The notes beneath the pieces were generated by a model, which worked only from the letters and a program-made list of their open reading frames with translations, ran no database searches and had not been told where the DNA came from. DNA of 33,489 nucleotides from a bacterium (GTDB lineage Bacteria; Bacillota; Clostridia; Oscillospirales; Oscillospiraceae), in assembly GCA_029009095.1 (NCBI GenBank), contig JAQXJT010000047.1:1-33489 (forward strand), written 5' to 3'. Below are positions 1-7,414 of the stretch, one piece after another (position 1 is the first letter of the stretch; every line of letters starts with the position of its first letter). The translations under genes were made by a program, and so were the position numbers.

Positions 1-29
1 CATCCCCCCTGCCGCCCGGCGCGCAAAAA

Positions 30-45
30 TGTTTCCCGTGAAACC
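30..45. promoter_or_regulatory. parS: parS-like centromere site
   Basis: The 16-mer TGTTTCCCGTGAAACC matches the bacterial parS consensus TGTTTCACGTGAAACA at 14 of 16 positions; the GTTTC/GAAAC arms are intact and the differences are one central base and the last base. It lies about 75 bp upstream of parA, a common place for parS, and just upstream of the parA promoter, so ParB loading or spreading here could also affect parAB transcription. The central mismatch breaks the CACGTG core and may weaken binding. Confidence 0.7.
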
Positions 46-54
46 ATTTTGCGG

Positions 55-82
55 TTGAAAACCGGGCGCTTCGTGTTATAAT
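55..82 (+). promoter_or_regulatory. parA promoter
   Basis: A -35 TTGAAA (55-60) and a perfect -10 TATAAT (77-82) are separated by 16 bp, with an extended -10 TGT at 74-76. The shine-dalgarno GGGGAG at about 111-116 precedes the parA ATG at 121. This is a sigma-A type promoter immediately downstream of the parS-like site. Confidence 0.65.
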
Positions 83-120
83 AGCCGCACTACCATACAA
101 AAAGAGAGAAGGGGAGCGCC

Positions 121-891
121 ATGGGCCGGGTCATCGCGGTGGCAAATCAAAAGGGCGGAGTGGGGAAGACCACCACCTGCGTGAATTTCACGGCGGCGCT
201 GCGCCGCATGGGCAAAAAGGTACTGCTGCTGGACTTTGACCCCCAGGGCAACGCCACCTCCGGCATGGGCGTCTCCAAGCGCAGCCGCCCCAACGCCTAC
301 GATGTGCTCATCGGCGGGGAGGAGGCGAAAAACGCCGTCATTCCCCTGCCCTACGGCGACCTTCTGCCCTCCAACAGCGATCTCAGCGGCGCGGAGGTGC
401 AGCTGGTGGACATGGAGCGGCGGGAATACCGCCTGCGGGAGGCCATCGAGCCGCTGCGGCAGCGCTACGACTACATATTCATCGACTGCCCGCCCTCCCT
501 GGGCCTGCTGCCGCTGAACGCCTTCACCGCCGCCGACGCCCTGCTGGTACCGCTCCAGTGCGAATACTTCGCCATGGAGGGCGTGGCCGATCTGAGCACC
601 ACCGTGAAGCTCTGCCGCCGGAGGCTGAACCCGGGGCTGGAGATCAGCGCCATCCTGCTGACCATGTACGACGCCCGGGTGAATTTCTCCGCCCAGGTGG
701 CCGCGGAGCTGCGCGGCTACTTCGGCGAACGGGTGCTGGAGACGGTGATCCCCCGAAATGTGCGTCTGGCCGAGGCGCCCAGCCACGGCCGGCCAATTAC
801 CGAATACGACAAACGCTCCAAGGGCGCTCTGGCCTACATGGCCGCCGCCGGGGAATTTCTGCGAAGCGAGGAGGAACGCTATGGCCGCTAA
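121..891 (+). CDS. parA: Chromosome-partitioning ATPase ParA/Soj
   Basis: Protein of 256 residues, normal for the chromosomal Soj subgroup. The deviant Walker A motif KGGVGKTT lies at residues 11-18, with the family's signature first lysine; Walker A' is around DFDPQGNAT near residue 40 and Walker B is around FIDCPPSLG near 125. In the family, the ATP-dependent dimer binds DNA non-specifically and is switched by ParB; in Bacillus Soj also modulates DnaA. The gene overlaps parB by 11 bp, so the two are translationally coupled. The ATG at 121 follows a good ribosome site. The short N-terminus without an HTH fits chromosomal rather than plasmid type Ia ParA. Confidence 0.96.
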   Translation: MGRVIAVANQKGGVGKTTTCVNFTAALRRMGKKVLLLDFDPQGNATSGMGVSKRSRPNAYDVLIGGEEAKNAVIPLPYGDLLPSNSDLSGAEVQLVDMERREYRLREAIEPLRQRYDYIFIDCPPSLGLLPLNAFTAADALLVPLQCEYFAMEGVADLSTTVKLCRRRLNPGLEISAILLTMYDARVNFSAQVAAELRGYFGERVLETVIPRNVRLAEAPSHGRPITEYDKRSKGALAYMAAAGEFLRSEEERYGR

Positions 892-1753
892 AGGAAAACA
901 CGGGCTGGGCATGGGCATGAGCGCCCTGTTCGGGGAGACGGAGAGCGCCCCGGCGGAGGAAAACCTCCCCGTCACCACGCTGCCCCTCTCCCGGGTGGAG
1001 CCCCGGCAGGATCAGCCCCGGACGGAGTTTGACGAGGAGGCGCTGCGGCAGCTTGCCGACTCCATCCGGGAATACGGGCTCATCCAGCCCATCACCGTGC
1101 GCCCCCTGGACCGGGGCTACTACCAGATCATCGCCGGGGAGCGCCGCTGGCGGGCCAGCCGCATGGCGGGGCTCACGGAGGTGCCCGTGCGTATCATCGA
1201 AGCCGATGACCGCACCACGGCGGAGATGGCGTTGGTGGAGAATTTGCAGCGGGAGGATCTGAATCCGCTGGAGGAGGCCCGGGGCTACAAAAAGCTCATG
1301 GCCGATTACGGTCTGACCCAGGAGGAGGTGGCCGTCCGGGTGCAGAAGTCCCGGAGCGCCGTGGCCAACTCCCTGCGCCTGCTGGGGCTGGGCGGCGGCG
1401 TGCTGGAGATGGTGGAGCGCGGCGAGCTCTCGGCGGGACACGCCCGGGCGCTGCTGAGCATCGCCGGGGAGAGCCAGCAGCTGGCGGCGGCGAAGAAGGT
1501 GGCCGCCGAGGGGCTGAGCGTCCGGCAGACCGAGGCCATGGCCTCCCGGCTGCAAAAGCAGCGGGGCGGGGTCCGGGACCGATCCCGGGGGGACGGCGTG
1601 GACTACCGGGCGGAGGCCGAGCAGCGTCTTACCGAGGCGCTGGGCCGGGTGGTACGCATCTCCGGGGGCTCCCGGGGCAAGATCACGCTGGAATTCTGCT
1701 CCGCCGACGATCGCGAGGCGCTGATGGAGGCGCTGCTGAAGCTGTATCGATGA
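881..1753 (+). CDS. parB: Chromosome-partitioning protein ParB/Spo0J
   Basis: Protein of 290 residues. A basic, Gly/Met-rich N-terminus (HGLGMGMSALFG) likely contacts ParA. The ParB/Srx CTPase domain follows, with GERRWRAS at residues 86-93 and ENLQREDLNPLEEA at 120-133, then an HTH at about 144-166 that recognises parS, and a C-terminal dimerisation segment. ParB family proteins load at parS, slide as CTP-gated clamps and recruit SMC. The start ATG at 881 lies inside the end of parA and gives the canonical N-terminus. It is more likely ParB than Noc because it is coupled to parA and sits beside a parS-like rather than an Noc-type site. Confidence 0.95.
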   Translation: MAAKGKHGLGMGMSALFGETESAPAEENLPVTTLPLSRVEPRQDQPRTEFDEEALRQLADSIREYGLIQPITVRPLDRGYYQIIAGERRWRASRMAGLTEVPVRIIEADDRTTAEMALVENLQREDLNPLEEARGYKKLMADYGLTQEEVAVRVQKSRSAVANSLRLLGLGGGVLEMVERGELSAGHARALLSIAGESQQLAAAKKVAAEGLSVRQTEAMASRLQKQRGGVRDRSRGDGVDYRAEAEQRLTEALGRVVRISGGSRGKITLEFCSADDREALMEALLKLYR

Positions 1754-1781
1754 AAAATTCACGATGAGGAGATAAAAGAAA

Positions 1782-3086
1782 ATGCTGGATATTCGTTTCA
1801 TTCGGGAAAACCCCGAGGCCGTGCGGGAAAACATCCGCAGGAAGTATCAGGATCACAAGCTCCCTCTGGTGGACGAGGTGCTGGAGCTGGATGAGAAGCT
1901 CCGCTCCGCCAAGACCGAGGGCAACGAGCTGCGCTCCCGGCGCAACGCCCTCTCCAAGCAGATCGGCCAGCTCATGGCCCAGGCCAAGAAGGATCCCGCC
2001 CGGCTTGGCGAGGCCGAGGAGATCAAGCAGCAGGTGGCGGCCCAGGCCCAGCGTCTGGCCGAGCTGGAGGCCCTGGAGCCGCAGCTGGAGGAAGAGCTGC
2101 GCCAGCGGATGCTCCAGATCCCCAACATCATTGACCCCAGCGTGCCGCTGGGCCCCGACGACAGCTATAATGTGGAGGTGCAGCGCTTCGGCGAGGCCGT
2201 GGTTCCCGAGTTTGAGGTGCCCTACCACACGGACATCATGGAGTCCTTCGACGGGCTGGATCTGGACGCCGCCCGGCGGGTGGCGGGCAGCGGCTTCTAC
2301 TACCTGAAGGGCAACATCGCCCGGTTGCACTCCGCCGTGCTGGCCTACGCCCGGGATTTCATGATCGACAAGGGCTTCACCTACTACATCCCCCCCTTCA
2401 TGATCCACGGCAATGTGGTGGAGGGCGTTATGAGCCAGACGGACATGGACGCCATGATGTACAAGATCGAGGGCGAGGATCTCTACCTGATCGGCACCAG
2501 CGAGCACTCCATGATCGGCTCCTTCATCGACCAGATCATCCCCGAGGGGCAGCTCCCCATTACCTACACCAGCTACTCCCCCTGCTTCCGCAAGGAGAAG
2601 GGCGCCCACGGCATCGAGGAACGGGGCGTCTACCGCATCCACCAGTTTGAAAAGCAGGAGATGGTGGTGGTCTGCAGGCCCGAGGAGAGCATGGACTGGT
2701 ACGAGAAGATGTGGCGCTACAGCGTGGAGCTGTTCCGCTCGCTGGAGATCCCCGTGCGGCAGCTGGAGTGCTGCTCCGGCGACCTGGCCGATCTGAAGGT
2801 GAAGAGCTGCGACATCGAAGCCTGGAGCCCCCGGCAGCAGAAGTACTTCGAGGTCTGCTCCTGCTCCAACCTGGGCGACGCCCAGGCCCGGCGGCTGAAG
2901 ATCCGCGTCCGGGGCGAGGACGGCAAGCTCTATCTGGCCCACACTCTCAACAACACCGTGGTGGCGCCGCCCCGTATGCTCATCGCCTTCCTGGAAAACC
3001 ACCTGTGCGCCGACGGCACCGTGACCATTCCCCAGGTGCTCCGGCCCTACATGGGCGGGCTGGAAGTGCTGACGCCCAAAAAGTGA
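1782..3086 (+). CDS. serS: Seryl-tRNA synthetase, variant type
   Basis: Protein of 434 residues. The N-terminus has the long coiled-coil arm that binds tRNA-Ser (about residues 30-105), then a class II catalytic core: GTSEH near 245 in place of the usual PTAE-type serine-binding TxE, motif 2 around FRKEKGAHG near 270, and a motif 3 segment with NNTVVAPPRMLIAFLEN near 390. It should charge tRNA-Ser (and tRNA-Sec where present). The GTSEH and NNTVVAPPR segments differ from the textbook bacterial enzyme and resemble a second SerS type found in some Clostridia. Ribosome site AGGAGA precedes the ATG. The gap to parB is 28 bp, too short for a T-box, so it is probably read from the parAB promoter. 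Confidence 0.93.
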   Translation: MLDIRFIRENPEAVRENIRRKYQDHKLPLVDEVLELDEKLRSAKTEGNELRSRRNALSKQIGQLMAQAKKDPARLGEAEEIKQQVAAQAQRLAELEALEPQLEEELRQRMLQIPNIIDPSVPLGPDDSYNVEVQRFGEAVVPEFEVPYHTDIMESFDGLDLDAARRVAGSGFYYLKGNIARLHSAVLAYARDFMIDKGFTYYIPPFMIHGNVVEGVMSQTDMDAMMYKIEGEDLYLIGTSEHSMIGSFIDQIIPEGQLPITYTSYSPCFRKEKGAHGIEERGVYRIHQFEKQEMVVVCRPEESMDWYEKMWRYSVELFRSLEIPVRQLECCSGDLADLKVKSCDIEAWSPRQQKYFEVCSCSNLGDAQARRLKIRVRGEDGKLYLAHTLNNTVVAPPRMLIAFLENHLCADGTVTIPQVLRPYMGGLEVLTPKK

Positions 3087-3099
3087 GCGCCGCCGCCTC

Positions 3100-3128
3100 T
3101 TTACAGAACGGGCAGAACCGTATATAAT
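3100..3128 (+). promoter_or_regulatory. Promoter of the SPOR-SH3 protein gene
   Basis: TTTACA (3100-3105), 17 bp spacer, perfect TATAAT (3123-3128). It starts 14 bp after the serS stop, so the next gene has its own transcription start. Confidence 0.7.
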
Positions 3129-3177
3129 GCCTCTGGGAGTTGCTCCCAAATATCATGGAAAGGCGATAAGAATTGCT

Positions 3178-3915
3178 ATGAAGAAACTGTCACGTTTTCT
3201 GGCTTTGGCGCTGCTGCTGTCCATGACGCTGTGCCTGCTCCCGGCCTACGCCGCCAACAGGTATGGCCTTCCTGAGTACGAGTGGCTCTACAACGCCATG
3301 GATAAGAAGAACGAGGACTGCTACGCCGTGCAGATCGGCTCCTGGCGCTCCTTCGACGGGGCCAAGACCGCCTGCGAGCTGCTGCGGAGCTACGGCTATG
3401 AGGCCTTTGTCTACTACAGCGGCAACTACCGGGTCTGCGTGGGACTCTTCCCCGACTATAAGGACGACCACGCCCCCGCTCAGGAGCTCATCGACGACCT
3501 CAAGACCCTGACCCGGGACAGCGTGTACCTGACCTCCTGCTGCTCGGCCTACGCCACCCCCGTGCGGATTCCCGCCGCGGAGAAGGAGAAGTTCACCGCC
3601 TTCGGCGGCGAGGCTCCCGAGGCCACCGAGGAACCTGTCCGCACCTCCATCGTGCTGCGCCAGCCCTACAAGAGCACCAAGCTGGCCGCCCCCGTCAGGC
3701 AGTATGTCAACAACCCCAGCGGCAAGCGCATCTTCATGTTCTACGACACCGCCGCGGACGCCGGCATCTGCGGCTTCCTCTCCCACGGGCAGGAAGTGAG
3801 CGTCCTGGCCCGGGACGGCAAGTGCTCCTTCGTGGAGACCGCCAACAAGCAGCAGGGCTGGGTGAGCAGCGACTACCTGAGCAACACCAACCCCAAAGAA
3901 ACGGCAACGAAGTAA
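3178..3915 (+). CDS. Secreted SPOR and SH3-domain cell-wall protein
   Basis: Protein of 245 residues. The start at 3178 gives a clean Sec signal peptide (MKK, hydrophobic core, cleavage likely after LLPAYA), although the nearest purine-rich ribosome site (GGAAAGG) is about 14 nt away. Residues about 40-95 look like a SPOR repeat (YAVQIGSWRSFDGA), which in the family binds glycan strands lacking stem peptides. The C-terminal part (about 190-235, ending near GWVSSDYL) resembles a bacterial SH3b domain, also typically peptidoglycan-associated. No catalytic domain is visible, so it is probably a wall-binding or sporulation/division accessory protein. It has its own promoter and strong terminators, so it is a single-gene unit. 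Confidence 0.75.
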   Translation: MKKLSRFLALALLLSMTLCLLPAYAANRYGLPEYEWLYNAMDKKNEDCYAVQIGSWRSFDGAKTACELLRSYGYEAFVYYSGNYRVCVGLFPDYKDDHAPAQELIDDLKTLTRDSVYLTSCCSAYATPVRIPAAEKEKFTAFGGEAPEATEEPVRTSIVLRQPYKSTKLAAPVRQYVNNPSGKRIFMFYDTAADAGICGFLSHGQEVSVLARDGKCSFVETANKQQGWVSSDYLSNTNPKETATK

Positions 3916-3927
3916 ATATTCCGCCGC

Positions 3928-3960
3928 GGCGCGGCCGGAAGTTCCGGCCGCGCCCTTTTT
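3928..3960 (+). terminator. Terminator of the SPOR-SH3 gene
   Basis: GC-rich stem GGCGCGGCCGG (3928-3938) pairs with CCGGCCGCGCC (3944-3954), followed by a run of T. It sits 13 bp after the stop codon. Confidence 0.85.
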
Positions 3961-3988
3961 ACGCCCGGAGTGGGGGGAGGAGACAGCA

Positions 3989-4024
3989 AAAAAGAGGTAC
4001 AGCCGGTAGGCTGTACCTCTTTTT
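3989..4024. terminator. Bidirectional terminator between convergent genes
   Basis: A 16-bp perfect stem (arms 3989-4004 and 4009-4024, loop GGTA) has A-tract and T-tract ends, so it can stop transcription both ways. It mainly serves the minus-strand nucleotidase ending at 4040. Its core GGTACAGCC/GGCTGTACC recurs in the terminator at 8579. Confidence 0.85.
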
Positions 4025-4039
4025 GCGGTCGTGCGCTGT

Positions 4040-5686
4040 TTAGCCGTTGATAATGGTGATGCGGCCCTGGCCGTAGGGATCGGCGTAATCCTCGCCCACC
4101 ACGCCGCCGAGGTTATCGACGATGTAGTTGATGAGCACCTGGTTGTCGATCATCACGCTGTCCAGGAGCAGGGTGTTGTCGGCGAACATGCTGTAACCGT
4201 CGCCGCTGCTCTTGAGCTTGTAGTTGTGGGAGGCCAGCGTGTAGGTGCGCTCGGGATCCAGAGGCTCGTCGCCGATCATCACGTCCCTGACGCGCCGCTC
4301 GCCCTCCACGCCGGTGAACATCTTGTTCTCGTCAAAGGTCACGGTGGACTCCACGCTCATATCCACGGTGAAGCTCATGCCGGAGACCTGGAGCCAGCCG
4401 CCGAACTCGCCGGGCAGCTTGCAAACGCTCATTTCCAGCACATCCAGCAGCTCCGCGCCGGTGATCTCGATCATGCACATCTCGTTGCCGAAGGGGTGCA
4501 CCTTGATGATCTGGCCGTAGGTGATGTCGCCGGCGGGGATGTCGGCGCGGATGCCGCCGCCGTTGACAATGGCCACGTCAGCCCCGGACATGGCCCGGTA
4601 GGCGTCGGCGCACAGATCGCCCAGGTTGGTCTCGTTGCTGCGCACCATGCGCTCGCCGGTGGCGGGGTCGATGGTGCAGAGATCCACATCGGTGTGGGCC
4701 ACCACGGTGTTCACCAGTTCCTCGAACTGGGCGTTGATGTCGGCCACCACGGCGCGGGTGCTGTCGTTGTTGATGAGGGTGGTCTTTACGCTGCCGTCGG
4801 CGGCGATGGTCAGGCAGCCGATGTTGGCCAGCTTGGTGCCGGTGGAGCTGAGGACCACGTCCTTGCCCTCGGCGTTCTTCACCAGCTCGCCCTCAATGAC
4901 GGAGTGGGAGTGGCCGTCCAGCACGGCGTCGATGCCGGTGGTGTGGGTGATCAGATCGGTGGACATCCAGGGCGCGCAGTCGGCCTCGATGCCCAGGTGG
5001 GCCAGCGCCACCACCAGATCCGCGCCCTCTGCACGGGCGGCGTCCACGGCGGTCTGCACGGCGGCGTAGAGCTTCTCGCCGCTCTCATCCTGGCAGAAGT
5101 TATAGATGTAGTTGCCGTCCGCGTCCATGAAGTAGGTGGGGGTGGATGTGGTCAGCGTCTTGGGGGTGGAGACGCCCACAAAGGCCAGCTTCACGCCGTT
5201 GACCTCCAGGATGGTGTAGGCGTCCAGAACGGGATTGCCCTCCGCATCCACAAAGTTGGCGGAGACATAGGGGAAGTTGGCGCGCTCGGTCAGGGCCTTG
5301 AACTGGTCCATGCCGTAGTCGAACTCATGGTTGCCGGGGGTGGCCACGGCGTAGCCCACTTCGTTCATGATGTCGATGATGTACTCGCCCTTGGAGAGAG
5401 TGCCGATGGTGTCGCCCTGCACGGCGTCGCCGTTGTCCACCAGCAGCACGGTCTTGCCCACGGCTTCCAGGGCCTTCTTCACGGCGCTCAAGCCCTCAAA
5501 GGTGACGCCTTCGCCCACGCCGCAGTGGGTGTCGTTGGTGTAGAGCACCACGATGTCGCCGTTGAGCGCCCCGGTTTCGTTCTCCGCGGCGGGCGCGGCG
5601 GCAGGCTCTTCCTTCTTGGCCCCTCCACAGGCACAGAGTGCGAGGATCATGCAAAGGGAGAGCAGGATAGCTACGATCTTCTTCAT
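4040..5686 (-). CDS. Surface 5'-nucleotidase lipoprotein (UshA/CpdB type)
   Basis: Protein of 548 residues from the ATG at 5686, which lies 10 nt after GGAGG and gives a lipoprotein signal with lipobox Cys20 (LCAC). An Ala/Pro/Glu linker follows. The metallophosphoesterase domain has NDTH (51-54), DNGDAVQGD (84-92), GNHE (118-121), AHLG (229-232) and GHSH (258-261), the di-metal ligands. The 5_nucleotid_C domain has NETNLGDL (351-358) and NGGGIR (375-380), which binds the nucleotide. It should dephosphorylate extracellular nucleotides to nucleosides; the exact substrate (5'-NMP, 2',3'-cyclic NMP or UDP-sugar) cannot be told. Neighbouring nucleoside genes support a scavenging role. No sortase motif is present, so lipid anchoring is expected. 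Confidence 0.9.
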   Translation of the reverse strand: MKKIVAILLSLCMILALCACGGAKKEEPAAAPAAENETGALNGDIVVLYTNDTHCGVGEGVTFEGLSAVKKALEAVGKTVLLVDNGDAVQGDTIGTLSKGEYIIDIMNEVGYAVATPGNHEFDYGMDQFKALTERANFPYVSANFVDAEGNPVLDAYTILEVNGVKLAFVGVSTPKTLTTSTPTYFMDADGNYIYNFCQDESGEKLYAAVQTAVDAARAEGADLVVALAHLGIEADCAPWMSTDLITHTTGIDAVLDGHSHSVIEGELVKNAEGKDVVLSSTGTKLANIGCLTIAADGSVKTTLINNDSTRAVVADINAQFEELVNTVVAHTDVDLCTIDPATGERMVRSNETNLGDLCADAYRAMSGADVAIVNGGGIRADIPAGDITYGQIIKVHPFGNEMCMIEITGAELLDVLEMSVCKLPGEFGGWLQVSGMSFTVDMSVESTVTFDENKMFTGVEGERRVRDVMIGDEPLDPERTYTLASHNYKLKSSGDGYSMFADNTLLLDSVMIDNQVLINYIVDNLGGVVGEDYADPYGQGRITIING

Positions 5687-5732
5687 GCTTTTCATACCTC
5701 CATTTGTTGTTTTGCAAAGATCGGGCAGCTTC

Positions 5733-5761
5733 AGTATACCATCCCCCTCTCCGTTCCGCAA
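5733..5761 (-). promoter_or_regulatory. Promoter of the 5'-nucleotidase gene
   Basis: On the minus strand, TTGCGG (5756-5761), 17 bp spacer, TATACT (5733-5738), about 45 bp upstream of the start codon. Confidence 0.6.
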
Positions 5762-5798
5762 CACTAAAAGCCGCCCAAGGCCGCTGTGCACACACAAA

Positions 5799-5811
5799 TG
5801 TCAATTTGACA
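5799..5811. promoter_or_regulatory. Palindromic operator candidate between divergent promoters
   Basis: Perfect inverted repeat TGTCAA-T-TTGACA. It lies between the -35 elements of the divergent nucleotidase (5756) and tdk (5838) promoters, a position suited to a shared regulator. No regulator gene is nearby, so the assignment is inference. Confidence 0.4.
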
Positions 5812-5837
5812 GGCACAATTTTTTCCCCGGCCCGCCC

Positions 5838-5866
5838 TTGAACGGCGGGGCGAAATGGGGTACAAT
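5838..5866 (+). promoter_or_regulatory. tdk promoter
   Basis: TTGAAC (5838-5843), 17 bp spacer, TACAAT (5861-5866), 18 bp upstream of the tdk start. Confidence 0.6.
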
Positions 5867-5884
5867 AGGGGCGAGGTGAAGAAG

Positions 5885-6469
5885 ATGGCCAAACTTTATT
5901 TCAAATACGGCGCCATGGGCTCCAGCAAAACCGCCCAGGCGCTGATCACCAAGTTCAACTATGAAGAACGGGGTATGCGGGTGTGGCTCATCAAGCCCGC
6001 CCTGGACGACCGGGACGGTATGGATGTGATGCGCTCGCGGATCGGCCTGGAGGCGAAAGCCCGGGTGATCGCCGCGGAGGACGATGTGGCCGCGCTGTGG
6101 CGGGCCGGGGAGCGCAGCGATGTGATCATCGCCGACGAGGCCCAGTTCCTGACCCCCGCCCAGATCGACCAGCTGCGCGATCTGGTGGACCGGGAGGGCA
6201 TCCCCGTGCTCTGCTTCGGGCTGCGCACCGACTTCCTGACCCATCTCTTCCCCGGTTCCCGGCGGCTACTGGAGCTGGCGGACTCCATCACGGAGATCAA
6301 GACCATCTGCGAGTGCGGGGCCAAGGCCACCGTCAACGCCCGCATCTCCAACGGCCGGGTGGTCACCGAGGGCGAACAGGTGCTCATCGGCGGCAACGAC
6401 AGCTATGTGGCCATGTGCCACGCCTGCTGGAAAAAGCGCATCGCCGCCCAGGCGGCGGAGCAGGGCTGA
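5885..6469 (+). CDS. tdk: Thymidine kinase, type II
   Basis: Protein of 194 residues, normal for bacterial TK. The P-loop GAMGSSKT is at 9-16, the Walker B and catalytic DEAQFL at 84-89 (Glu85 the likely base), GLRTDF near 112-117, and the zinc-binding Cys pairs C142/C144 and C178/C181 enclose the lasso region that binds the thymidine base. It phosphorylates thymidine to dTMP in salvage. GAGGTG 7 nt upstream supports the ATG at 5885; an upstream in-frame start at 5855 would overlap the promoter. Its neighbours (nucleotidase, nucleoside phosphorylase, nucleoside-binding lipoprotein) make a salvage group. Confidence 0.95.
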   Translation: MAKLYFKYGAMGSSKTAQALITKFNYEERGMRVWLIKPALDDRDGMDVMRSRIGLEAKARVIAAEDDVAALWRAGERSDVIIADEAQFLTPAQIDQLRDLVDREGIPVLCFGLRTDFLTHLFPGSRRLLELADSITEIKTICECGAKATVNARISNGRVVTEGEQVLIGGNDSYVAMCHACWKKRIAAQAAEQG

Positions 6470-6536
6470 GTTTCCCGGCTCTCCCACAGTTATGGATACT
6501 ATAAATATATTACAAAGGTTTTAGGAGGTACTCAGC

Positions 6537-7250
6537 ATGGCTACTCCCCACATTGCGGCAGAAAAGGGCGATTTCGCCAAAACCGTACTGATGCCCGGCG
6601 ACCCCCTGCGCTCCCAGTTTATCGCGGAGACCTATCTGGAGAACAGGCGTCTGGTGAACAACGTCCGGGGCGTCCAGGGCTACACCGGCACCTACAAGGG
6701 CGTGCCCGTCTCGGTCATGGCCAGCGGCATGGGTATGCCCTCCATCGGCATCTACAGCTACGAGCTCTACCAGTTCTTCGGCGTGGAGAACATCCTGCGG
6801 GTGGGCACCATCGGCGGTATGCGGGGCGATCTGCGCATCGGCGACGTGCTGCTGGCCCAGGGCGCCTGCACCAACGGCAACTTCGGCGTCCAGTACGGGG
6901 TGCAGGGCGCTTTCGCCCCCATCGCGGACTTTACGCTGCTCCGCGCCGCCGCCGACATCGCCGACGAGCGGGGGCTGCGCTACATGGTGGGCAATGTGTT
7001 CTCCAGCGACATCTTTTATAATGACGATGAGCACGTCACCGCCAACTGGCAGAAGCTGGGCGTGCTGGGCGTGGAGATGGAGGCCGCCGCCCTCTACATG
7101 AACGCCGCCCGCTCCGGCAAGCGCGCCCTGGCCGTGTGCACCGTGTCGGACAACCTGGTGACCGGGGAGGCCGCCGGCTCCGCCGAGCGCCAGACCGCCT
7201 ACCGAGACATGATGGAGCTGGCGCTGGAAGTGGCCGTGAGGATGAACTGA
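6537..7250 (+). CDS. deoD: Purine nucleoside phosphorylase DeoD-type
   Basis: Protein of 237 residues, the usual size of the hexameric PNP family. Phosphate-site residues are in GDPLR (21-25) and near Arg88 (RVGTIGG); GMGMPS lies at 64-69; the ribose and base pocket is VEMEAAAL (179-186) and SDN (204-206), whose Asp205 is the base-protonating residue of the broad-specificity enzyme. It cleaves purine (deoxy)nucleosides with phosphate to base and (deoxy)ribose-1-phosphate. A strong ribosome site (TTAGGAGGT) precedes the ATG. It follows tdk by 67 bp, which contain an AT-rich stretch but no convincing promoter, so cotranscription with tdk is possible. Confidence 0.95.
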   Translation: MATPHIAAEKGDFAKTVLMPGDPLRSQFIAETYLENRRLVNNVRGVQGYTGTYKGVPVSVMASGMGMPSIGIYSYELYQFFGVENILRVGTIGGMRGDLRIGDVLLAQGACTNGNFGVQYGVQGAFAPIADFTLLRAAADIADERGLRYMVGNVFSSDIFYNDDEHVTANWQKLGVLGVEMEAAALYMNAARSGKRALAVCTVSDNLVTGEAAGSAERQTAYRDMMELALEVAVRMN

Positions 7251-7335
7251 GCCGGACGGACGGACAAAGATCCACCCACAGCGGAAAGGGCTGGGAATTC
7301 AAGGATTTTTTACAAATTGTAACCCGGGGACACTC

Positions 7336-7364
7336 TTGCATACATACAGGGAAGGTGCTATACT
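7336..7364 (+). promoter_or_regulatory. Promoter of the BMP lipoprotein gene
   Basis: TTGCAT (7336-7341), 17 bp spacer, TATACT (7359-7364). The expected 5' UTR begins near 7371. Confidence 0.7.
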
Positions 7365-7374
7365 CTCTGTGCAT

Positions 7375-7391
7375 GTCCGGGTAAACCGGAC
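7375..7391 (+). other. Hairpin in the 5' UTR of the BMP gene
   Basis: GTCCGG (7375-7380) pairs with CCGGAC (7386-7391) around loop GTAAA. It lies at the predicted 5' end of the mRNA and just upstream of AAGGAGGA, so it may stabilise the transcript or modulate initiation. No riboswitch class is recognised. Confidence 0.5.
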
Positions 7392-7414
7392 GAAAAATTA
7401 AGGAGGAAAATTCC

